This document shows, one piece after another, positions 1-10,524 of a DNA stretch of 64,000 nucleotides. This stretch comes from Marsupella aquatica (taxonomy: Eukaryota > Marchantiophyta). Each line of letters starts with the position of its first letter. Position 1 is the first letter of the stretch. The stretch is taken from NCBI GenBank assembly GCA_973895155.1, contig OZ316895.1, positions 1,674,001 through 1,738,000 on the forward strand. The letters run 5' to 3'. Below the pieces are notes generated by a model that was not told the DNA's origin, searched no databases, and worked only from the letters and a program-made list of their open reading frames with translations. The position numbers and the translations under genes were made by a program.

Positions 1-283
1 AGCACATTTGATCCCAGTCGGTCCAGATTGATCGTTAACATTGAATACAGGGAGGGTTGAATCGGGCTGAATTCGTGCAAGAGCATTCTACACTTCTATC
101 TGCGTCCTGAATCTGAGATGCTGCTAATCAGAACAGATGGGCGTTCATATTCCAAGAATGTCTTTCACGTTCGTCCTCAATCATCTTAGAGAACTGCCAA
201 TTAACGTGCCCTGGCAAAAGTTCCGAGTCTATCCCCCACTTTAATCCTCCAGTGTTTGGCCAGACTGATAATTGTGGTAATTA

Positions 284-1936
284 ATGGCACATTCAACACT
301 GTATGAGTCAACAGTAGAGCTTCTCGAAAAGTTAGCATATATGGATGTTACAAAACTGGAAACGGACCTGAAACGGAGGAGGGTTCCTTGACAGGAAATT
401 TGAAGTACAAAAGCGAAACTTGGAAGACGCACAGATTAGAGTGAACCGTTTGCAGAGGTTGGTAAATTTCTCTTTTGGTTTGCCCAACTAAGATCGTGGT
501 TGAATTTAGACAACACTGGATGATTCCTGTCATTGAGAACAATTAAAATAACTTGTAGTCGAGGAAAATCTTTGCTTCCAATCATTCCATAAGTAATTCT
601 TGTGAGGACTTACATGTAGAGAACTGGTAAGGAAAGACCAGGAGCTCTTGGACTGCCAGTTGATGGAGAAGCATATCCAAGCCAAACTTCAAGAAGTAGA
701 AGCCCAGGCTAAGACAAGTCATCGATCTCCCGAGCCCCAGCCAGGGGTCGAGCCTGCGAAACTTGTGGCCTTACTTCCATCCCTTCGTGAATGGGTGAAG
801 ACTCTCAAGAAGGTAAGCAGCCTTTACTGACGACAGAAAATTCTCTGAATGCAAACTCCACGCAACCGCTTCCTCTCGAGCGAACGCTTCTTTTCCTGGG
901 CATGAATTTCCCACAGCGATCGTGAAAAGTTTGTTCTTCAGGTGCTTATTAATGCCCGCAGCAGTCCGTTTCAATACTGTCACAAAGTTTCCCATCAGGA
1001 AGGACTGGGACTCGAGTGTTGGCTGGTAGTGGATCAGGGACGAATTTTTTTTAACGCACCGCCCCACGCTGCGATTTATGTGTAGTTCATTTGGTACTAT
1101 TGTCCGAAAGAGTGATCCAGAGCCGACTGTAAAAGTGCAGGATCGGGCATGTGAGCCAGCAATGATCAAGTTGATGGAGGGGTACTGCATGAAAGGAGAA
1201 AACCGTACAGTAAACTTCTATTTGCATGACCTTCCTTCCTTTCAGTTTGTCGTTGCTTGCTAAGCAGCTGCCATAGTGTCAGGTTCCATTTGATACAGAT
1301 ATAGGAGATAAGTTCTGCTTTCACATAAAAACCATGAGTTGGGACCTTCCGACCATAATCTAATTGACGATCGCATCACTCATGTCAAATTGTCAATGTC
1401 TGGTGGTTGTTCCTCAGGAACCCTTCAGGCCTAGATCTGGGAATGAGAAATTGCTCCAGTCGGATGGCTCACACAAAGAGTTCGAAACAGTGGTTCAATC
1501 TTTAGTGAAGGAGGTTCAAGCTTTGCAGAAGGAGCTTGGAAAGCTGGGCTCTCGAAGCTGGAAGCATAAAAATCAATCTGTAAGACCTGCTTTACTACCC
1601 CACTCGTTACGCATGCAGCTGACTACCAAACGAGTAGATGATTCAGAGTAAGGTGTTGATCTGGAAAGCTGAAAAACTGCTAATCTAGGAACAATTATGA
1701 AGCACTATTGAGTATCCATGAGTGCTTTCCCCTCAGTGTGCTTAAAGCTGAAAAGTAAGGGGCCCAATTCGTGCAACTAAATTACTCCCATGAACAGATA
1801 TTATGAGTTTGCAGTAACTTCTGATCGGGTGTTGCCGCCTCCTTTACACCTTTGAATATTGGATGACAGGCACATATATTTGGAGAGTTTATGGCAAAGT
1901 CAGGCACATGATCAAAGCACTGAACTCAAAAGTACA
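284..1936 (+). CDS. Putative coiled-coil protein, scattered exons (incomplete model)
   Basis: I do not recognise the family. Four stretches read as exons of one alpha-helical, charged protein. About 284-457 carries heptad-like Leu/Glu/Lys sequence (ELLEKLAYMDVTKLETDLKR, then KFEVQKRNLEDAQIRVNRLQ). 620-812 follows a TGTAG acceptor and ends before GTAAGC. 1418-1579 follows TCCTCAG and ends before GTAAGA. 1870-1936 ends before GTAAGT. Ending the first exon at 457 makes it join 620 in frame (RLQ-R-ELVRKDQ). 620-812 and 1418-1579 are both whole codons (64 and 54). Within the first exon the frame shifts by one base near 378-388, so that exon is either damaged, misassembled or misread. The 1870 exon does not join in phase, so a piece is missing. 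Start and end are unknown; the gene may begin left of the window. Coiled coil is visible; function is not. Confidence 0.4.
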
Positions 1937-3798
1937 GTAAGTACCTGTGCTTATAATGTGCTTTGCATCGCAGTTACCCGCGTGGCGGAATGGTTTGGAG
2001 AACAGACAAGGGGGAAGACTAGCCAGTGGTGGATCTCCCCCGTATACATTCAAACAGTTTTACAACCGCTAACAAAATCAATCACAACACGAGCTTGCAG
2101 TCTGTAATTTGCGAGTTCCTCCTTCGTGCTTTCTGAATTGATCGCTACTGAGAAAAATTCGTGTGCAGCAGCAACCTCTTCAGCGAAGTAATAGCAGGTC
2201 GAAGCTTACGATTGCGACGCAGTGTTCACTGTACCTCTCTCTGGTAGCAGCAAGTTTCCATTGTGACCCAGATCTGTACAAGTCTTCCAGCTTGCAAAAT
2301 TACGCACATACTCAGCTACAATCAATTAGGATGCAAACGGGAGGGATAATAAATCTCGGCTCAATTTTGTCACTGCCAATTCTATAGTTCGACGTTGGGC
2401 AGATCGACTTTGAGTAAAAGAGTTGTATTCTAAGTCGTTTATCCATGCCAGCTTGGATATCGCGACTACCTGTGTGAGAATATTCAGGGGCCTTATGTGT
2501 GCGCCTGTCGCAACCCTTCTTCATTAGGATTGAAGAAGAGCAAAGTTATGAACATTCTCCTCCTGTATCGAACAGTCCATTCGAAATTGGATTCTTTGGT
2601 AAACCATTTCAGAAGAGTAGCAGGTAGTGTATGGAAAACCAGCCATGCTATCCTCCATTTGGGAGTTTAATATGTTGTTCACGGCAGAGAAAACAACTTG
2701 ATCTACTAAATGGTCATCACGAAGCCGCGGTAACAGCACTTTTTGTACAACCTGAGCACATGCTCAGAGGTACACAGTAAAGACATTGGGAGTCAACAAG
2801 GACACCTGAGATACATCGGAACGAAAACAATTTTTTGCCATTCGCACAGTATTCGTAAAGCATGGTTCGCTTTGAAGGTCCATCCGAAACATTGCTACGT
2901 TCCAATAGTGATCAGCCGCCGCAGGTATTGAACGTCGTGTTCGACATGTTCCAATACAAGTAGAACATGAGTTCTTCGAGCATCACCCTCGCACACGAAT
3001 AGGCAGATGTAGCACTAAGATGACAAAAGCTCTTCGCGTTGCCAAGAGTGATTTGCAAAATTATAGAAGAGACCAATGAGGGGACTATATTTGAGCCGTC
3101 TTATGCTCTTGACAATCAAGCGTTTCCATGAGGGGAATTGGACACGTCATGGCTCATTGCAAATTATCAACGATACAAAAAAAATCACCGGTCCACCAGA
3201 ACTAACAGCCCATGATGTAAGCTGCAAGCCCACAGCCAAAAGACATAGAAAGTAACTGAGTTTTCGAGCCTGGAACTTGAGAATGAATGAATGATTTAAG
3301 AGCCCGTTAGTTGCCGGGGACATGGTACAGAACCCATAATGTGGCAATAACCGGTCAACTTGAGATACGGTTAAAGAAAGGGAGACTCTACATTTTCTTT
3401 GAGCAATAGTTCAAGGTATTACTACTCTGTCTTGAATCGACGGAAGGCCGGCAACCTTTACCATTTTAGATTGCGCAACCGAAGAGCAGAAACTACGACG
3501 AAAGATTGACCCAAGGTAATTTTGTTGAAACAAGTGAGGGCAGACGAGCAGGAGCCACGATAGGAGAACGGGGAGAACTAGAATTGAGTTTCGAGCAGCT
3601 GTAGAAATCCATACTGCATTGCCCACACCATCAATATAAGCTCCGATATCCAATATTCTTGACAATGACCACACAATTCCAAGAAAAAATATGTTCAAAG
3701 CATGTCATAGCTGCTTCGTGACTTTGATGCCAAGACGAATTAGCTGGTTGAAAGATAGTGCTGCCTGTGGGTAATTTAGTTGCTACTACCTTTGAGCT
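1937..3798. other. No supported gene; possible 3' sequence of both neighbours
   Basis: Only short open stretches occur on both strands, none with splice sites or composition that convince me. A short run near 2164-2210 after a TGCAG acceptor (QQPLQRSNSRSKL) could be a further exon of the coiled-coil gene. The rest may include the 3' UTR of the minus-strand transporter. Confidence 0.4.
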
Positions 3799-5346
3799 TC
3801 ACGATGGTTTGTTGTTGACATCTTCAACTCGAATGGATGCAGTTGGCTTATAATTGACTAGCAACACACCTCCTATGGTGATTACTCCACCGAAGAGCTG
3901 TAATGGGCTCAGCGTTTCGTTCAGACACAGGAACCCAAAGAGCGCTGCAAACATTGGGGTCAAGAAAGTGAGAGAACTCAGCTTGGTCAAACTTCCTCTG
4001 GTAGCATTGTAGAAGAAGATACCATAGCTGATTGCACTTCCACCCACAGAAGTATACAGGAGAGCAGACCAGTCGCTGACAGTCAAATCTTGAATGTGAC
4101 CATTGAGAGCAGGGTCTTGTTGAATTACTGCAAGTGCCAACAAGGGAATCCCACCCAATACGAGATGCCAACCCGTGGCCATGAAGGGATCTGAATATTG
4201 ACAAACCCAGCGAACCATCACTGTGCCAACCGCCATGCTTTGGGCTGCAACAAGCATTCTCCATTCTCCACCCTCCCAAGAGGCCAATCCATTCAGTGTG
4301 GTACCATTCAGGAGAGAACTCCAATTTGAGCTGAATGCTATTGAGAAGAAGCTCTGCAAAGCATCCAAAGGTACCTCCAACAGGAAAAGTCCTGCTATGC
4401 CCAAAGCAAGGCCCATGTAGTTGGCCACACCCAAACTTTCTCCGAACAGAAGGGCTGCCAGGACGGCAACTGTCAAAGGCTGCGAATCGATTATGACGCT
4501 CCCTAAACCAGCGCTGGTCCGCTTCAACCCCTCTACTAGGAAACCTTGGAAACATGCAGCATCGATGAGGCCAAAGAGAGCAATTGTCCACCAAGCCATA
4601 AGACCTGTCGGTTGCTTTTTTCCAGAGAACGCTCCATAGCCAACGAGAAGGAAACCTGCAGGAATGAGTCTCACGGCTGCCACAAACATGGGGCCGGCTT
4701 TCGGGAGCAACCCCTTCATGGCAACCATTGCAGTTCCCCAGAGAAAGAAAGGGCTAATGAGAACGAGAGTTTCTAGGATGCTATCCGGCCCCGCCACTGG
4801 AAATGGAACATCCTCATTGTGTTTCTGGTCTTCCACCTGTGACAAGAACGACTCCAAGTACTCATAAGATGAATCGTCGGAGTCTGCCTTGGAAGAAACA
4901 GGAGTTTCCTCAGAAAATCTTGCTGATCCATTCGTAGTTTCTGCGTCTCCATCGTCTCTTGAGCCCACAAGCTCTGGGTCACGTGCAATTTTATCGTTAG
5001 CACTACTTCCGATTCTGCCCAAGCGTGAGTGTCGGGAAGAGTGTGTTGTATAAAATAACTCTGATAAATAATCTTGCTCCCCTCGGAAGAAAGAACATCG
5101 TCCCTTCAATGAAGAAAAAGAATCGAGGCGGCGGCATTGGTGGATGCAAAAGAGCGCCTCACTGTGAGATGGGCGAGCTAATAGATTTCTGGAAACTGTG
5201 ACTACATAAGAGGAATTGGGAAGCGAAGCGAATGAAGAATTTGTCGAAGACCGAACACCAAATTGGGCAAGTGAGAGCAAACAATTAATTCCACCACCTC
5301 TATAAGTTGGGGCACTAGTAATCAAAACTGATGACTGGTAAGCCAT
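3799..5346 (-). CDS. EamA/DMT-family transporter, WAT1-related, plastid-targeted
   Basis: A single uninterrupted 515-codon ORF. Residues about 1-185 are Ser/Arg-rich and then acidic, with no membrane segments, fitting a chloroplast transit peptide plus a linker. From about residue 190 there are roughly ten hydrophobic helices in two EamA halves. The first half contains LISPFFLWGTAMVAMKGLLP, AAVRLIPAGFLLVGYGAFSG and the QPLTVAVLAALLFGE block. The second half, about 365-505, includes AISYGIFFYNATRG and ends at GGVLLVNYKP. The order and motifs match the plant group around Arabidopsis At3g02690 (WAT1-related protein, chloroplastic), which has a similar membrane core. Substrate is unknown for that group. 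The Met at 5346 was chosen because it gives the full N-terminal extension. No introns, frameshifts or missing segments are visible. The Arabidopsis relationship is from memory of the family. Confidence 0.85.
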   Translation of the reverse strand: MAYQSSVLITSAPTYRGGGINCLLSLAQFGVRSSTNSSFASLPNSSYVVTVSRNLLARPSHSEALFCIHQCRRLDSFSSLKGRCSFFRGEQDYLSELFYTTHSSRHSRLGRIGSSANDKIARDPELVGSRDDGDAETTNGSARFSEETPVSSKADSDDSSYEYLESFLSQVEDQKHNEDVPFPVAGPDSILETLVLISPFFLWGTAMVAMKGLLPKAGPMFVAAVRLIPAGFLLVGYGAFSGKKQPTGLMAWWTIALFGLIDAACFQGFLVEGLKRTSAGLGSVIIDSQPLTVAVLAALLFGESLGVANYMGLALGIAGLFLLEVPLDALQSFFSIAFSSNWSSLLNGTTLNGLASWEGGEWRMLVAAQSMAVGTVMVRWVCQYSDPFMATGWHLVLGGIPLLALAVIQQDPALNGHIQDLTVSDWSALLYTSVGGSAISYGIFFYNATRGSLTKLSSLTFLTPMFAALFGFLCLNETLSPLQLFGGVITIGGVLLVNYKPTASIRVEDVNNKPS

Positions 5347-6460
5347 TATGAAGAGCCCTTAGCAAAGGTTGAAGATTCCACACTGCGAACCTGCCAGAAA
5401 TTATGGACACATATTAACTGGGTACCGTCTCAAGAATTTGTTTGGAAACCCTTCATGCCATTCTTCTAAACACAAAGTCATGGACGGTGATAATCGTCTC
5501 ACTCCTCCAGCTCAAATTGAAAGCCTCGAACCTCAAGCTTTTCGGTAGACCCCTACAACATGTTATGCGCTCCAATCTCTTCGCTTGTCATCGCTGCTGA
5601 CCTCCTCAAAGACTCCACCTGATTTAATGACTCCGACGATATGTTCATTGTTCTCAAACATGACTGCAGCAGGATGGTCATGTCATGTGGTCACAGTGGA
5701 ACGCCAACCCCCAAAACTCAGACACCGAATTTGGGTCACAAAACTTGATTATTTTGCTGCCACAAACCAATTCGAAGCATTTACACCAACGTTGAGTGGC
5801 AATGAATCTCCGTCCTCAAGCCAACCCCCACTTAATTTCCTGTATGCCATCAACCCGCCTCGATCCTAAAAAGCTTTCCGACTTCCAATCATCTGAATAC
5901 TGTCATCCAGGAGAAACTTGCCGACGCGACTTCCGTTCGACCGCCATGCCATCCCGAGCTGACTAATTCGTGAAAATCCTGAATTTACGCCCGGCAAGGC
6001 ATCAGGAATCGAGCGGATTCGCCATTTCTAGAGCTGCAAGGAAAATAGCTAGCATGCTTGCGCTCTTGCTGCTGGTCGACACGTCTCTCCCAGGAACGGC
6101 AATCCATGATCGAGTCTACTCAACATGCAGAGACTCCAGCCTCTCTCCATCTACTGACCTCAGAAGCTTTTTCTGATAGATGCACAGCACCAAATCTGTG
6201 AGCGAGAAAAGGAGAGAGAGAGAGAGAGAAAGTGGATGACATAGATATATTGACGGAGAGCGAGGCGAGGAATGGCTGAAACGAAAATACCGCAGGATTC
6301 AATTTTCTGTCGCTCACAGGACATGGGAAGTCCGCATCCACAGGGGACGAACGAAGGCCGTTCGATTTCGCAACTTGATATTGAATTCGCAACTTCATTC
6401 GTGGTCCACGTTCTGGTGTTGGAGCTCGAGTGGGGACCTCAAAAACTTTAGGATTCAACC
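5347..6460. other. Intergenic; upstream of the transporter, with a short GA microsatellite
   Basis: No convincing coding sequence. A (GA)n run lies at about 6210-6231. The ORFs here run across it or have no homology I recognise. The first few hundred bases probably hold the transporter promoter and 5' UTR, but I see no clear TATA box. Confidence 0.4.
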
Positions 6461-6564
6461 AAGTGGCTCAGGTCAGTTGGGTGGGGGATTAGCCCAGCTC
6501 CAATCCCCCCTCCACAGGGTATATGTGTGTGGGTAGGATGGGTTAATTTTGCCGGTAGTGGGTG

Positions 6565-6722
6565 CGAGCTATGATTATCTACTCGGCCCCTGGTGGTCCA
6601 CTTTGTGGCCTGGATTTAATTCTCTCTCTCACTCTTGGTGCGCGAGCTATGATTATCGATCTACTCGGCCCCTGGTTGTCCACTTTGTGGCATGGATATA
6701 ATTCTCTCTCTCACTCTTGGTG
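6565..6722. repeat. Imperfect tandem duplication, two units of about 75-82 bp
   Basis: The segment starting GCGAGCTATGATTATC and ending CTCTCACTCTTGGT occurs twice in a row, at about 6565-6639 and 6640-6722. The second unit has a 4-base insertion (CGAT) and a few substitutions. A microsatellite-like CTCTCTCTCAC closes each unit. Confidence 0.8.
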
Positions 6723-7023
6723 CAGTCCCTGTCTGATCAGTGTGGGCTCACCCTGAAATGGGTTCCCTACAATCAATGTATGTCACTATTAGGGTGTGTC
6801 AAAGCATCACTATAACTCAGTTACAACTCATGACATAAAATGTTATTAGGGCCAGGACAAAATTGCTATGGGCTACCATAAGGGTGGTACGTCCAAAAAA
6901 ATTAAGCTCTAACACGGGAGAAGTTAACTTGACTCGCCTTATTGGGGTGGAGAGAAACTACTTAGTGTTCTTTCTCATTTCCATTCAAGGTTCCAAAAAA
7001 ACTTTAGAATCGTAGTTGGGGAT

Positions 7024-7152
7024 TTTTTATTCTTTTAAAGTTAGGTAAAATCTGTGAAACCCCACAAAAAGGGAACAGGCAGTCACAATTTGAACACTAG
7101 ACCTATGAATCTCAACGCAAGTGAGCTATCGCATAACCATGCCTCTCTGGGC
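7024..7152. repeat. Dispersed repeat, related to 52169-52303
   Basis: Shares the order TCTGTGAAACCCCA, AGTCACAAT, ACCTATGAATCTC and CATGCCT with the copy near 52.2 kb in the same orientation, at moderate identity. It probably belongs to an old element of unknown type; no ends are recognisable. Confidence 0.6.
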
Positions 7153-7340
7153 ATCTTAGGGAATTAAAGCTCCCATGGATCACAATGTTTCACAACATGT
7201 TAGGATGAAGTTAACAAGATGTTAGGAAGTACTATCACAACCCACATAGACCATTCTAAAACACAAACACAATAAATAGCATCTTTCCTTTATGTAAATA
7301 TTCATTTCATTGGATGTCAGAATGTGCTTGGTCTCATAGA

Positions 7341-7447
7341 TGTTAGGAATTGACTCAAGTTCTCGAGTTCAGGTAGTCTGGCCTTACTAGGGCTAGTTAA
7401 CCCTTGATTACATAATGATAAGATCTGCTTAGTTTAGACCCACACAT
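7341..7447 (+). repeat. 5' fragment of a second LTR family
   Basis: Begins TGTTAGGAATTGACTC and follows the first ~107 bases of the solo LTR at 41346-41638, including GGCCTTACTAGGG and TTAGTTAACCC. Similarity stops near 7447, so this is a truncated LTR. Confidence 0.7.
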
Positions 7448-7638
7448 TTAAACTAAGCCACAATAGGCGGAGGAAGGGAGGGGGAAACGGGGAGTGAGGG
7501 AGGGGGAAATGGGTGGGCCTCGGCAAGGTGTGCAAGGGGAGAGGAGAGGTAAGTTGGAAGGAGGGTGATGGAGAGAGTTCTCAGTACAGGCGAGGGGCCA
7601 AAATGGGTCATTTGCGGGACGGCTTTGTTTGGGCCAGC

Positions 7639-7702
7639 GACGGGAGCGGGAGGGCTTTGTTCGGGCCGGCGACGGGAGCGGGATGGCTCCGTTCGGGCCG
7701 GC
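7639..7702. repeat. GC-rich 32-bp tandem repeat
   Basis: Two adjacent 32-bp units beginning GACGGGAGCGGG and ending TTCGGGCCGGC, with weaker half-copies on each side (about 7605-7638 and 7703-7715). The surrounding 7448-7754 segment is GC- and purine-rich with no gene. Confidence 0.7.
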
Positions 7703-7754
7703 AATGGGAGTGCCTCAATGGGGAAGGGGTAGAGGGGCAGGGCTTAGCCCGGAC

Positions 7755-8074
7755 TGTTAGGATTTACTCTTAGGTCTAGAGTTACCACTGTACCGTAGTT
7801 AAGGCTAACCTTAGTCGTAGACTTGGTTAGGTTAGTCATGTTGTGCACACTCTATAACCAAGCGGTGTTTCCTTGGTGAGTGGGAACTCAGGCTCATTGT
7901 TACGGAGCTAGTTGAGAGATAGAGAGAGCTTGCGCTGTGGATGCTTGGAATGGCGATCGGCCTAGAGTGCAGTAAAGCTCTCATGTGGAGGTGAACAACG
8001 TATCTCTCTGTGTCGACTCTTGTGCGTTGGATGGTTCATGGGCTTGCCGTTGCGATTGTTGTCTATGCTCAACA
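7755..8074 (+). repeat. 5' LTR of copia A (320 bp)
   Basis: Matches the 3' LTR of A (16342-16380 plus 22300-22604). It lacks 24 bp present in the 3' LTR near 22495-22518. The gap lies between short CATGT direct repeats, as from slippage or single-strand annealing. Confidence 0.9.
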
Positions 8075-8076
8075 AA

Positions 8077-8090
8077 TGGTATCAGAGCAT
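8077..8090 (+). other. Primer-binding site of copia A
   Basis: TGGTATCAGAGCAT lies two bases after the 5' LTR. This is the standard plant copia primer site complementary to the 3' end of initiator methionine tRNA. Confidence 0.9.
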
Positions 8091-10524
8091 GTCTGGGAGG
8101 TGACGAGGTTTTTTCGTGACGGTTTTCCAGCGTTCATTGTTGGTGTTGCATTCGGGGTTTCGTCGCATGAAACTCGAATGTGTGTGGCTGAGCGAATAGG
8201 TTAGTGAGAGGACTTTCTAACGGTGGTTAGAACTCGCTGATCGGTATCCGTGGTGCGGAGGAATTGAAGTTTGCGTCGTTCAGGGTTTATTCGTGTTCGA
8301 CGGGATTTCGGGAGAGAGAGCAGAGATTTTTTTTTCAACAGTGTGAGTTGTGCCGTGCGGGAGGCATCGCATGTTATAGCTCAAGTTGAAGGTTGAAGCG
8401 AGCTGGTCGTTTTGGTACCTGGTTTGCTGCCGTTTGTGGAGCGAGTGCGTCGTGACGAGTGAAAGTTGAGTTCTGGTTTTTTGACAAGCTATGGTGCTTG
8501 TTTTTCCCTGAACCGGATTACTTGTCGTGACGCTTGACTCGGAGGAAGAAACGCGAAGTGCTGAGGCTCAACGGAGAGATCGTGGTGAGGCGATCATTTT
8601 GAGTCCGAGATTGGCCCTTGACGCGGAGAGAGTAAGACACGGCGGAGGTTTTCTCTTCTCTGGTGGAGCAGCAGACGTGCCGGTGCAATTTGGCAACATT
8701 ATGTCGGCGGTCATCACTTTTCTCATTGGAAACCGAAGCGGAGGCACCTGAGGTTTGTAACACGGCCTTTGTGTCATTTTTTGGCACATTTTAAGGTTAG
8801 TTTAGGGCATTGTTTTGCCCCCATATGGCCTGTATACCTTCAAATCCCGACAAACCTACTTTGCCATATGCCCCGACGCGCGCCCTGGCCTCCCACACCC
8901 CTTTAAGCGCAAAAATGTGCTTTTTCTGGTGAAAATACACCCCAAAACGCCCTTATATGGCCCGAATACACAGAAATACGCGTGTTTTGACCCCTTTAAA
9001 CCTGCTTTTTCACATTTTTTGGCAGTTTATAGGCGATTCTAGTCGCGAATATGTGCGCCTTTTCCAGGGGCTTTAAGACCCCTTTAAAGTGTTTTTTTCT
9101 GATTTATTTTTTTCTCCTCCTCCTCCTCATTGGTTGTGCCGCATCTCGGGCCCTGTGACCCTCCATTTTAACCGCTTAGACAGGGGGAACGGCCCCCTGT
9201 GAGACCTGTCGGACTGTGCGGGAATATTCCCAAAAAACAGAGAGTTGTTTTTCGGCCATCCGACAAAGATTCCATCCACCGAACTGTTACTTTTTTGGTT
9301 CTTTTTCGGTGAGGTCGTAGTTATTGAAGTTGGCAACGCGGCGCAACGATCACATTGCGATTCCGACGATGAGTTGTACTTGGTATTTCGGTTATTCCTT
9401 GAGGTGGTCAAAACGGGGGAGTTTCCCAAGGTTTTACCCACCCCGACCGAAATTTGAATAACTTTTCCGTCAAATTTTGATTTTGATTTCGGTTTTCAGT
9501 ATTGGACTCCTAGCTTCGTGGGCTACGCGGCGGTGTTGAGTTTCAAGTTTTTTGAGAAAGTGTGAAAAACGACATTTTTTGTGATTTTCTCATATGAGTT
9601 ATTCGCAGGAGTTTTTCAAAGACGTGGAACTTGAAGCACGAGGATCACCGCGGCGGTTTGAGGTGCAGAGAGAGGAGCAAGAGGAAGAGCACGTGACACC
9701 GATACCATCACCGGTGCGCGCGTGTGGTGGAGGAAGCAGTACTACTACCGGAGCTCACAGTAGTGCCAAAGAAGAAGATGGGGACTTTCAAGCTTGGGGG
9801 ACCCAAGTATGAAGTGACAAAGTATGATGAACGCTCTGACTACTTGCTATGGGAGAAGCACGTGAAGGGAGTGCTCTAAGCGTCAGGGATGGGCCAACTG
9901 CTGAGCCCTCGTGAAGACGATGTTGATGAGAAACAATGGGACCGCATGCAGGAGCAGGGAGTGTGGTGTGTTACACTCTATCTCATGCCTCTCATCATCA
10001 AGCAGTTGGGTGCACATAAGGATTGCATGTCCTTGTTTGCGGAATTGCAGAGCAAGTATCATCGCAAGGAGTTGTCGAACCGGCTCTACACTTCCTACAA
10101 ACTGATGAGTTTCAGGATGAAGGAATCCGGTACAAAGTTACAAGACCATGTGGATGCTTTCAACGACATGGTTGTTGACTTGGAAAATCTTGGGGAGACT
10201 TTGAATGATGAGACGAAGGCTCTGCAGCTTCTCAGTTCATTGCCTCCATCTTACCAATCCTTATCACGAGTGTTGTTGCATCGTGATAGGGATACCATTT
10301 CATACAATGACGTGGTAAGTTCTCTGCTTAATGATGATCTTCAGCAGAAGATGCACATCACGTCACAACCTTCATCATCTGGTGCTGCCCTCAATGTTAG
10401 CCGTGGGAGGAGTATGTAGCGACCAACTGGGGACCGTAGAACCCAATTTAGATCTAAATCCAGATCTAAGTCCAGGGGTAAATCCCCTCAGAGGAGGCAG
10501 GTGACATGTTGGAAGTGCAACCAA

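Noticed and set aside
771-1190. 139-codon minus-strand ORF overlapping the coiled-coil exons
   Set aside because: Antisense to a better-supported exon and spanning its intron; no domain signal.
3411-3698. Hydrophobic 95-codon minus-strand ORF next to the EamA gene
   Set aside because: The EamA protein already has its full set of helices and a stop. This is more likely 3' UTR or intergenic sequence.
6120-6458. 112-codon minus-strand ORF
   Set aside because: Runs through a GA microsatellite, which is open in several frames by composition alone.
7513-7773. ORFs on both strands of the GC-rich segment
   Set aside because: Open frames result from the 32-bp GC-rich repeat; one runs into the LTR of copia A.
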